Shown in pieces: positions 1-5,005 of a stretch of 7,001 nucleotides of DNA. The stretch is taken from NCBI GenBank assembly GCA_007117945.1, contig SKTN01000302.1, forward strand, positions 1 through 7,001, in the 5' to 3' direction. A program made the position numbers and the translations under genes. Source of the DNA: Nitriliruptoraceae bacterium (GTDB lineage: Bacteria; Actinomycetota; Nitriliruptoria; Nitriliruptorales; Nitriliruptoraceae). Position 1 is the stretch's first letter, and the number at the start of each line of letters is the position of its first letter. Under the pieces are notes generated by a model. That model made no database searches and was not told the origin of the DNA. It worked only from the letters and a program-made list of their open reading frames with translations.

Positions 1-132
1 CAGCTGGTCGCTGCAGCGCCGGGCCACGCCGCCGCCGTGCGCGCGCTGGTGTTCGAGGGGCTCGGCGCGCAGGAGGTCGACGACCTCGCCCGCCGCTGTG
101 CCACCATCCTGGGACGAATCGACCCCGGCTGA
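1..132 (+). CDS. MarR-family transcriptional regulator, C-terminal fragment
   Basis: Only the last 43 codons lie in the window; the start is to the left. The frame opens at base 1 and ends at TGA 130-132. The visible peptide contains PGHAAAVRALVFEGL, then a charged helix with QEVDDLARRC, and ends ILGRIDPG. This matches the usual end of MarR proteins, where a PGH..VRxLVF segment and a last helix ending in I-L-x-R-L/I-D form part of the dimerisation region. MarR proteins are dimeric winged-helix regulators that often respond to small phenolic or oxidising ligands. The DNA-binding wing is not visible, so the target cannot be inferred. The next gene is on the opposite strand and converges on it across a 51-bp gap. 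Other helical regulators with similar C-termini cannot be fully excluded. Confidence 0.7.
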   Translation, partial: QLVAAAPGHAAAVRALVFEGLGAQEVDDLARRCATILGRIDPG

Positions 133-183
133 CCAGCCCACGGCGGTGCCGCCCACGACCGTGACCGCCGCACCGCCGGGGGT

Positions 184-528
184 TCAGCGCGGCTGGCCAT
201 CGCCCGCACCATCACCGTTGGCGACGATCCGGTGGACCCCGATCACCGTGCATCCCAACAGGGACAGTCGCGCCATGATGCCGGCCAGCTCCTCGGGGTC
301 ACCGGCAGTTCCGACCAGGACCGCCCCATCGCGCGCAGGCTCCAACCGTCGCAGCTCGCCGAACAACGCCGCGAGCACGTCCTCGGGCAGGTCCTCCGCG
401 AGGTGGAAGTGGTAAGCGTGGCTCGTCCCGTGCCGTGCCCGCGCTCCCGCATACGCGCCGTGGGACGCCGCGGTTGCTCGCTCGCTGCGGCGACTGCCGG
501 GCCTGTCGGCACTTCCGGAGGGTTGCAT
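184..528 (-). CDS. Small unnamed actinobacterial protein (copy A)
   Basis: I know no named function for this protein. The 114-aa product has a basic, low-complexity N-terminal third (residues 1-35) and then a compact domain (about 38-102). The domain has a beta-like HAYHFHL, a helix EDLPEDVLAALFGELRRLE, a strand GAVLVG, and D77-P-E-E-L-A-G-I-M-A-R-L with LGCTVIGVHRI. The pattern 'strand - helix - TVLxG - DxxxLxGxLxRxxxLG - VRR' recalls a very common, uncharacterised small protein family of actinobacteria, by memory only. I chose ATG 528 because GGGAG lies 5 nt upstream and the conserved domain lies well inside. The frame stays open to a TTG at 669 with no convincing ribosome site, which would give 161 aa. 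A diverged, frameshifted second copy is at 3154-3590. The protein is probably cytoplasmic, with no signal peptide or membrane segment. Confidence 0.65.
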   Translation of the reverse strand: MQPSGSADRPGSRRSERATAASHGAYAGARARHGTSHAYHFHLAEDLPEDVLAALFGELRRLEPARDGAVLVGTAGDPEELAGIMARLSLLGCTVIGVHRIVANGDGAGDGQPR

Positions 529-571
529 CGTGGCTCCCGCCCGTGTCACAACCGTTCCGCCGCACACCCAT

Positions 572-584
572 GACACCAGGTGTC
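572..584. promoter_or_regulatory. Perfect dyad GACACC-A-GGTGTC upstream of copy A
   Basis: A perfect 6-bp inverted repeat with a one-base centre lies 44 bp upstream of the preferred ATG (528) of the minus-strand small gene. It lies in non-coding DNA if that start is right. The position and symmetry would suit an operator or the binding site of a dimeric regulator. No promoter boxes could be assigned with confidence around it. Confidence 0.3.
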
Positions 585-702
585 CTGCGTGTTCGAGCGA
601 GACAGTGACACGTGCGTCATCGTCGCGACGGCGACCGCCATCGTCATCACCCACCGTGGGCGACAGCAACCGCTCGGTGCGGCCAGCTACGGCCGCCTCA
701 CG

Positions 703-730
703 ACGCCCTCACGGCGTGCCGCGGAGCGGC
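703..730 (-). terminator. Tandem short GC hairpins after the DUF1269 gene
   Basis: Two adjacent small hairpins are present: ACGCC/GGCGT (703-707 with 713-717, 5-nt loop) and GCCGC/GCGGC (718-722 with 726-730, 3-nt loop). They lie about 58 bp beyond the stop of the minus-strand DUF1269 gene and before the start of copy A. There is no T-run, so this is at best a weak GC-type terminator or attenuator. The rest of the 529-788 gap shows nothing recognisable besides the dyad at 572-584. Confidence 0.2.
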
Positions 731-788
731 GGGCCAGGCAGCTCAGACCCATGGGGAGATCCGCTCGTGGCAGCAGCCCATCAGGGCG

Positions 789-1274
789 TCACTCCGCTGC
801 GAAGACCTCGCGGAGGGCCTGCTCCTCCTCGCTGCTGAGGTTGGTGTGGATCAACTCGCCGCCCGTCGGAACCCGCTCGACGACCTTGTCGATGACCGCG
901 TCCTGCGACAGCACGAAGAGCGCCGAGGTGCCCGGGGTGATGGCGTCGCGGGTCTGTCGGATGAAGTCATCATCGATCCCGACATCGGTCAACGATCCAC
1001 TGAGCGCTCCGACTGCAGCCCCGACAGCCATGCCGAGGAGCGGGGCGAAGAAGATCAGGCCGAACAACCAGCCCCAGAAGGCACCCGTGAGTGCGCCCGC
1101 ACCCGTGAGGTTGTGCAACTGCTCGGTCTTCGGCTTCTTGCGGGACGGGTCCCACTCCACTATGGCCGCATCGATGATGCGGATCAGTCCCTCCTTCTGT
1201 AGTTCGGCGAGGGCGTCCTTGGCTGCCCCTGCGCCAGTGGCGTCGCTGAACTTCCACACGGTCATCGTTGCCAT
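789..1274 (-). CDS. DUF1269 domain-containing membrane-associated protein
   Basis: The 161-aa protein has the full layout of the DUF1269 family. An N-terminal alpha/beta part (residues 5-42) contains LAELQKEGLIRIIDAAIVEWD. A glycine/alanine-rich hydrophobic hairpin follows (about 58-93, GALTGAFWGWLFGLIFFAPLLG onward). The C-terminal alpha/beta part has FIRQTRDAITPGTSALFVL (104-122), VIDKVV and a closing helix. The family has no proven biochemical role. The Gly-rich segment is expected to insert in or lie on the membrane, and members often sit near stress, ion or envelope genes. The start ATG 1274 has GGAGAGG 5 nt upstream, a good ribosome site. The gene is divergent from the SulP transporter across 167 bp, so the two may share control. 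Length is normal and no lesion is seen. Confidence 0.88.
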   Translation of the reverse strand: MATMTVWKFSDATGAGAAKDALAELQKEGLIRIIDAAIVEWDPSRKKPKTEQLHNLTGAGALTGAFWGWLFGLIFFAPLLGMAVGAAVGALSGSLTDVGIDDDFIRQTRDAITPGTSALFVLSQDAVIDKVVERVPTGGELIHTNLSSEEEQALREVFAAE

Positions 1275-1298
1275 GAGAACCTCTCCGGGTCGTCCGTT

Positions 1299-1309
1299 CG
1301 ATCAGATCG
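1299..1309. promoter_or_regulatory. Dyad CGATC-A-GATCG near the DUF1269 start
   Basis: A perfect 5-bp inverted repeat with a one-base centre is centred 30 bp upstream of the DUF1269 start codon in the divergent intergenic region. It is short enough to arise by chance. Its placement between the ribosome site of the minus-strand gene and the larger dyad at 1351-1367 makes a regulatory role possible. Confidence 0.2.
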
Positions 1310-1350
1310 GTGTGACGCGGAGAGGGTGCGTGTCCCGCCGCGGCGCTGCG

Positions 1351-1367
1351 TCACCCGTACCGGGTGA
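1351..1367. promoter_or_regulatory. 17-bp perfect palindrome TCACCCG-TAC-CGGGTGA, candidate operator
   Basis: Two perfect 7-bp arms surround a 3-bp centre, 75 bp upstream of the SulP GTG start and 77 bp upstream of the divergent DUF1269 start. A TACGAT hexamer at 1374-1379 fits the TAnnnT form of a -10 box on the plus strand. A matching -35 box would fall on the palindrome itself, where no TTGACA-like sequence is seen. That arrangement would suit repression, or activation of a promoter with a weak -35, by a dimeric regulator. No regulator can be named from this. Confidence 0.4.
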
Positions 1368-1441
1368 GGCGGTTACGATGTTGCTGCACCAACGTGCGCC
1401 TCGACCGGCCCTCTGGACGATGCCGGGAACGGAGCGAACCG

Positions 1442-3157
1442 GTGACCGTCCGGCCTGGCATCCCTCCCATCGCCCCGCTCGGCGCCGCGGTCCTGCTGGG
1501 CGGGCCCGGCCGCGCACCCAACGAGTTCCTTGCCGGACTCACGCTCGTCGCACTCGCCGTCCCGATGAACATCGGGTATGCGAGCGTGGCCGGCCTGCCG
1601 GCGACGGTCGGCATCTACGCCTCCATCGTCCCCGCGCTGGTCTTCGCCGTGACCACGGGGTCCCGGCGGATGGTCGTCGGTCCGGACGCCACGATCGCCG
1701 CCCTGCTGGCGGCGGCCATCGCACCTGTGGTCGCCACCGGTGTCGCCGCCACGGACGCGGCCCTGGCAACGGCCCTGCTCACCGGGGCCCTCCTGCTCCT
1801 CGGCTGGCTGATCGGTCTGGGCCGGCTCGTGCGTTTCCTCTCGCACGCGGTCCTCGTCGGCTTCATCGCCGGGCTTGCCGTGGAGATCCTGACCTCCCAG
1901 GTGCGACGCATGATGGCGGTCGAGGTCGAAGCCGAGGGTTGGATCCGCGAGGTCATCGCCCTCGCCGCGGCGCTACCCCGCGCCTCGGTCGCCAGCGTGC
2001 TGGTCGGCATCGCCACCATCGCGCTGGTCCGCCTGCTGCACCGCTTCGCCCCCCGGCTGCCCGGGGCGCTCATCGCGCTGACGATCGTGGGCGGGGTCGT
2101 CGCCTGGCTGGAACCGGACGGTGTGGCCGTGCTCGGCCCGATCGCCTCCGGCCTGCCACCGTTGACCCTCCCCGTCCTTGCCCTGGACGCATGGCTCGCG
2201 CTCCTGCCGGTGGCACTGGCCATCGCCGTCCTGACCGTCGCGGAGGGCGTGCTGATCTCCGAGGGGGCCGCGCAACGCCACGGTGAGCGCCTGGAACCCA
2301 ACGGCGAGGTGTTCGCCTACGGACTCGCGAACGCCGCGGCGGCCTTCACCGGTGGCATGCCCATAGGTGCGAGCGCATCACGAACCGCGGCCCTGGAGGA
2401 CAGCGGCGCCCAGACCCAGGTCCCGATGGTCGTGGCCGCGGTCACGGCGGCGGTAGTAGCGGTGGCGTTCACGGGCGTGATCGCGGCGATCCCCATGGCG
2501 GCGCTCGGCGGGATCGTCGCCAACGCCGTCATCGGATTGGTGAACGTGCCGGCCTTCCGCCACTTCGCCCGCGTTCGTCGTAGCGAGTTCCTCATCGCCC
2601 TCGGCTGCGCCGTCGGTGTCTTGGTCCTCGGACCGCTGCCCGGACTGGCGGTGGCCGCGATCGCCTCCTCCATCGACGTCGTCCGTCGCGCCGCCGAGCT
2701 CCCCTGGGCGAACCTCGAGGCTGCTGCAGCTCCCGCGAGCACTGGCCGCTTCGCCCAGACCGACCCTACGGGCGGGCACCCCTCGCCCGGCCCCGACGGG
2801 CTGCGTGTGCTCCGCCCGGAGGGACCGCTGTTCTTCGCCAACGCCGCCACGGTGCGCGACATCCTCGGCGGCATCGCCCAGGATCCTCAAGTGCGCTGGC
2901 TGGTGTTGGACCTCGAAGCCGTCAACGACATCGACCCGACGGCGGCCGAGGCGCTGGCTGACGGGATCGAGCGGTTGCGTGCGACAGGCACCGTGGTCGC
3001 CCTCAGCCGGGTCAGGCAACCCATCGCACTGCTGCTGGGGCGCTACGGACTCACCGAGGTCCTCGGCCCGGACCGGATCTTCAGCACCAACCGCGCCGCG
3101 GCTGCGGCCTACCACGACTCCGTCGCATCCAGACCCGAACCCGGGGAAGCACCCTAG
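1442..3157 (+). CDS. SulP-family anion transporter with C-terminal STAS domain
   Basis: The product (571 aa) is an inner-membrane transporter of the SulP/SLC26 family. Members move sulfate, bicarbonate or other anions by symport or exchange; the substrate cannot be assigned here. The SulP entry signature is at residues 30-83: FLAGLTLVALAVPMNIGYAS, GLPATVGIYASIVPALVF, then RRMVVGPDA. About ten to twelve hydrophobic segments follow to residue 410. They include EGVLISEGAAQRHGERLEPNGE (269-290, variant of the usual motif), LANAAAAFTGGMPIGAS and S311-A-S-R-T-A316. A short linker (415-452) leads to a STAS domain (453-558) with LDLEAVNDIDPTAAEAL at its core, which faces the cytoplasm and regulates transport. 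I chose GTG 1442 because GGAG lies 7 nt upstream. The frame stays open to 1364, but the extra 26 residues are cysteine/arginine-rich and run through the palindrome. Length is normal and the gene looks intact. Confidence 0.93.
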   Translation: MTVRPGIPPIAPLGAAVLLGGPGRAPNEFLAGLTLVALAVPMNIGYASVAGLPATVGIYASIVPALVFAVTTGSRRMVVGPDATIAALLAAAIAPVVATGVAATDAALATALLTGALLLLGWLIGLGRLVRFLSHAVLVGFIAGLAVEILTSQVRRMMAVEVEAEGWIREVIALAAALPRASVASVLVGIATIALVRLLHRFAPRLPGALIALTIVGGVVAWLEPDGVAVLGPIASGLPPLTLPVLALDAWLALLPVALAIAVLTVAEGVLISEGAAQRHGERLEPNGEVFAYGLANAAAAFTGGMPIGASASRTAALEDSGAQTQVPMVVAAVTAAVVAVAFTGVIAAIPMAALGGIVANAVIGLVNVPAFRHFARVRRSEFLIALGCAVGVLVLGPLPGLAVAAIASSIDVVRRAAELPWANLEAAAAPASTGRFAQTDPTGGHPSPGPDGLRVLRPEGPLFFANAATVRDILGGIAQDPQVRWLVLDLEAVNDIDPTAAEALADGIERLRATGTVVALSRVRQPIALLLGRYGLTEVLGPDRIFSTNRAAAAAYHDSVASRPEPGEAP

Positions 3158-3178
3158 GAAGCCCTCGGCGACCGCAGA

Positions 3179-3271
3179 CTGCGGCGGGCCATCGGTGGGA
3201 TCCTGCCCACCGCGCTCGGGGTCGCGCTCAGCCCCGTCCCCATCGTCGGGATCATCCCGATGCTAAGCTCC
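3179..3271 (+). pseudogene. Remnant of GAP/Sap-family (LysE-like) membrane protein, N-terminal piece
   Basis: In the same frame as SulP, just after its stop, the sequence reads LRRAIGGILPTALGVALSP and then VPIVGIIPML. This resembles the first transmembrane helix of GAP-family proteins (sulfolipid-1-addressing Sap relatives, usually well over 200 aa), which typically begin AIGxxLPxALGVALSPxPIIAVIxML. There is no ATG, GTG or TTG ahead of the match; a CTG at 3179 sits where a start would be. After residue 31 the similarity stops. A hydrophobic stretch WVVVISTVVLV in another frame (3334-3366) might be a shifted piece of the second helix, but this is weak. The fragment overlaps the open tail of the minus-strand copy below, so this looks like a deletion or rearrangement scar. 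Judged by motif memory only. Confidence 0.5.
3193..3212. repeat. Hairpin CGGTGGG-atcctg-CCCACCG after SulP
   Basis: A perfect 7-bp stem with a 6-nt loop lies 35 bp after the SulP stop codon. It could act as a GC-rich transcription end for SulP, although no T-run follows. It also lies inside the GAP-like remnant, so coding constraint may explain it. Confidence 0.3.
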
Positions 3272-3755
3272 GATCTGACTCCGCGCGCACGAGGTCGTCG
3301 CCACTCACCTCGGGGTGTTCCATCGGAGGCCACTGGGTCGTGGTCATCAGCACGGTGGTGCTGGTCAGCGACGCGCCGGACCTCCAGCCCGGCGAGGCCG
3401 AGGATGGAGCGGTGTGCCAGCATCCCGGCGAGTGCCTCCGGATCGCGTGGGGCGCCCACCAGGACGGTCCCAGCACGGTCGGCTTGCAGGCAGCGGAGGG
3501 GGTCGAGCAGCCCCAGAGCACCTCCTCGGACCGGTCCTCGGCGAGGCGGCAGGTGCTGACCGCCCGTGGCTGCGCCGTGGCCCCCATCACGTGCCAACGG
3601 CCTGGCGGTCAACGCGTGCATCCAAGTCCTCGGCCCTGACTGCGGGTAGCGGCCTCTCCATCGTCGGGACCGCCCGCAGCGGGGCATCACCCCCGGTGCA
3701 CGAGCGCAACGGAACGGACCGAGGTGATCCTTCGGCGGCTTCCCTGTACAAATCC

Positions 3756-3777
3756 GGCTCTTCGGATTCCAGCGGGG
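3756..3777. repeat. Terminal inverted repeat of an ISL3-family insertion sequence (one end)
   Basis: The sequence from 3756 begins GGCTCTTCGGATTCC, which fits the known tip of ISL3-family ends (GGCTCTTC followed by C/G and G). It lies immediately past the stop codon of the transposase fragment (3778-3780), where the end downstream of an ISL3 transposase is expected. The flanking bases ACAAATCC (3748-3755) would be one copy of the 8-bp target duplication typical of the family; the partner copy is not in the window. The tip also forms a hairpin with the flank (AATCCG 3751-3756, CGGATT 3763-3768), probably by chance. The stretch 3591-3755 to its left holds nothing I recognise. Confidence 0.55.
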
Positions 3778-3879
3778 TCATGGGGTGACGGTGGGGAGCA
3801 GGGTCCAGTCGGGCTTGCCGGCGTAGAGCAGGACGCGGATGCGCCAGTTCCGGAAGTTGGTCATCCCGAGATCGGTTAA
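3778..3879 (-). pseudogene. ISL3-type transposase, C-terminal remnant
   Basis: On the minus strand the frame reads TDLGMTNFRNWRIRVLLYAG and then KPDWTLLPTVTP before TGA. The FxNWRIRVLLYAGKPDW block is like the closing segment of ISL3-family DDE transposases (F-x-x-[YF]-R-[IL]-R-x-L-L). It is followed directly by an ISL3-like terminal repeat. Only the last 33 or so codons are present. Upstream of 3876 the sequence passes into the inverted repeat and leader of the tyrosine recombinase element, so the rest of the gene has been separated from this end. If the recombinase element is a simple insertion, the 5' part should resume on the minus strand beyond base 7000. The fragment cannot be functional alone. 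Confidence 0.55.
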
Positions 3880-3887
3880 CCGGCCCT
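3876..3887 (+). repeat. Left inverted repeat of the recombinase element (TTAACCGGCCCT)
   Basis: This is the exact reverse complement of 6989-7000. The left copy is preceded by CGG, so CGGTTAA (3873-3879) is also repeated directly at 6994-7000. GGTTAACC (3874-3881) is itself an 8-bp palindrome. The 3888-3958 stretch between the repeat and the first recombinase is G-rich, and no clear promoter is visible in it. Confidence 0.6.
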
Positions 3888-3958
3888 GGTGGTCAGCTTC
3901 CTTGGATGGGGGGAGCTGGGGGCGGAGACTGATCTGGAGTTGAGCGAGCGGCGGGCTG

Positions 3959-5005
3959 ATGTCTGTGCGGGTGGTGTTCGACGGTGGGGTTCACGTCCTT
4001 GAGGGTCCGGGGGCGGAGGTTGGGGTCGCGAACCGGTTCTTGGCGCATCTCACGGTGCGGGGTTTCGCGCCCGCGACGCGTCGGGCGTACGCCTACGACC
4101 TTCTGAACTTCCTGCGGTTCCTCGATGAGGCCGGGTTGGGGTTGGTCGAGGTCGTCCCGACCGATCTGTTCGACTATCTGGAGTGGCAGGGGCATCGGCC
4201 ATCGACGGTCGGCCGCAAGGTCGTGCGGCTGGCTGAGGGGCGCGGGGTCGCGGCCTCGACGATGAACCGTCGGATCGCTGCGGTGAGGGGCTTGTTCGAG
4301 TACGCGGTGCTGGCGGAGGTGGTGGAGCGCAATCCCGTCCCAGCGGCGCGGCGGACGACCAGCCCTCGGGGCCGTCGTCGGGGGCTGCTGGCGCACGTGA
4401 GTTCGCGGCCTCGCACGGGTGGACGGCTGGTGCGTCAGCCTCGGCGGCTGCCTGAGGCGCTCGCCGCCGAGGAGGTGTCGGTCTTCCTTGCGGATCTTCG
4501 GACCTGCCGGGACCGGGCGATCGTGCTGTTGATGCTGCTCGGGGGGCTTCGTTCCGCGGAGGTGCGAAGCCTGCGACTGGCGGATGTCGATCAGGGTCGT
4601 CGCCGCGTGAAGGTTGTCGGCAAGGGCGGCAAGGAGCGCGTCGTCCCGGTTGACGGGGCGTTCTTCACCGAGTTGGCGGCCTATCTGGCCCGGGAACGGC
4701 CACCGGGGTTGTCGACCCCGGAGTGTTTCGTGGTGCTGCGGGGTCCGACCGCGGGGCAGGCGATGACCGAGGCGGGGATGCGCAAGATCTTTCGCAGCCA
4801 CCGGGCTTCCTCGGGGGCGGCGCGTGTTCGGCCGCATCGGCTGCGTCACACCTACGGCACCGAACTCGCTGCGGCCGGGATGGACCTGCTGGTTCTACGA
4901 GAGCTGATGGGGCACGCGAGCCCCGAGACCACCGCCGCCTACGTCCATCTGTCGATCGAGACGCTGTCCGCTGAGTACGCCCGAGCCCGGGAGGGCCGCC
5001 CATGA
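3959..5005 (+). CDS. Tyrosine recombinase, TnpA-like (348 aa)
   Basis: This is a site-specific DNA recombinase/integrase of the phage-integrase (XerC/D-like) fold. The N-terminal SAM-like DNA-binding domain spans about residues 20-130 (FLAHLTVRGFAPATRRAYAYDL is its first helix pair). The catalytic domain spans about 165-340. All expected active-site residues are visible: R198 in GGLRSAEVRSL, K222 in VVGKGGKERVVPV, H293 and R296 in RPHRLRHTYG, H319 in ELMGHASPET, and nucleophile Y328 in TTAAYVHL. A stop lies in frame at 3941, so ATG 3959 is the first usual start; its ribosome site is weak. The stop overlaps the ATG of the next recombinase (ATGA), so the two are translationally coupled. Size and position match TnpA of Tn554-like elements. 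A basic linker (130-160) is somewhat long for a Xer protein. Confidence 0.92.
   Translation: MSVRVVFDGGVHVLEGPGAEVGVANRFLAHLTVRGFAPATRRAYAYDLLNFLRFLDEAGLGLVEVVPTDLFDYLEWQGHRPSTVGRKVVRLAEGRGVAASTMNRRIAAVRGLFEYAVLAEVVERNPVPAARRTTSPRGRRRGLLAHVSSRPRTGGRLVRQPRRLPEALAAEEVSVFLADLRTCRDRAIVLLMLLGGLRSAEVRSLRLADVDQGRRRVKVVGKGGKERVVPVDGAFFTELAAYLARERPPGLSTPECFVVLRGPTAGQAMTEAGMRKIFRSHRASSGAARVRPHRLRHTYGTELAAAGMDLLVLRELMGHASPETTAAYVHLSIETLSAEYARAREGRP

Larger units (their letters stand above)
3154..3590 (-). pseudogene. Second copy (A') of the small unnamed protein, frameshifted
   Basis: This is a paralogue of the small protein at 184-528 in two frames. Frame one starts at GTG 3590 or ATG 3587 and gives VSTCRLAEDRSEEVLWG, matching HFHLAEDLPEDVLAA. 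The match continues in the next frame as LLDPLRCLQADRAGTVLVG, DPEALAGMLAHRSILGLAGLEVRRV, matching LFGELRRLEPARDGAVLVG, DPEELAGIMARLSLLGCTVIGVHRI. Between the fixed points VL and GxVLVG both copies have the same number of residues if one base is restored at the GGGG run (3511-3514). So a single-base deletion, or a sequencing error in that run, explains the break. After VRRV (about 3367) the shifted frame stays open to TAG 3154, but this tail is opposite other sequence and is probably not real. No clear ribosome site is seen. Identity to copy A is roughly half by eye, so the duplication is old or the copies arrived separately. Confidence 0.6.

Noticed and set aside
529..669. TTG-initiated extension of copy A to 161 aa
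   Set aside because: There is no ribosome site at 669, the added residues are low-complexity, and they would cover the 572-584 dyad. ATG 528 has a better ribosome site.
580..2286. Long plus-strand open frame (568 aa) across the DUF1269 and SulP genes
   Set aside because: It runs antisense to DUF1269 and out of frame over SulP, is Arg/Pro/Gly/His-rich with no domain, and is typical of high-GC shadow frames.
1615..2301. Minus-strand open frame of 228 aa opposite SulP
   Set aside because: It is an Ala/Ser/Thr/Arg-rich shadow of the membrane-helix codons of SulP, with no recognisable family.
3154..3157. SulP stop and a minus-strand stop share CTAG
   Set aside because: The minus-strand tail there is probably not coding, so the shared stop has no likely meaning.
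3587..3781. 64-aa minus-strand frame whose stop overlaps the A' start (TGATG)
   Set aside because: It begins inside the ISL3 terminal repeat and shows no family pattern; the overlap is likely chance.
3925..3937. GAGACT..CTGG similarity between left leader and right-end reverse complement (6962-6974)
   Set aside because: Spacing from the inverted repeats differs (37 bp versus 14 bp) and the match is short, so it is not convincing as a subterminal repeat.
3893..4849. Minus-strand open frame of 318 aa opposite the first recombinase
   Set aside because: Its composition is Arg/Pro/His/Gln-rich without motifs, and it lies fully antisense to a gene with complete catalytic residues.
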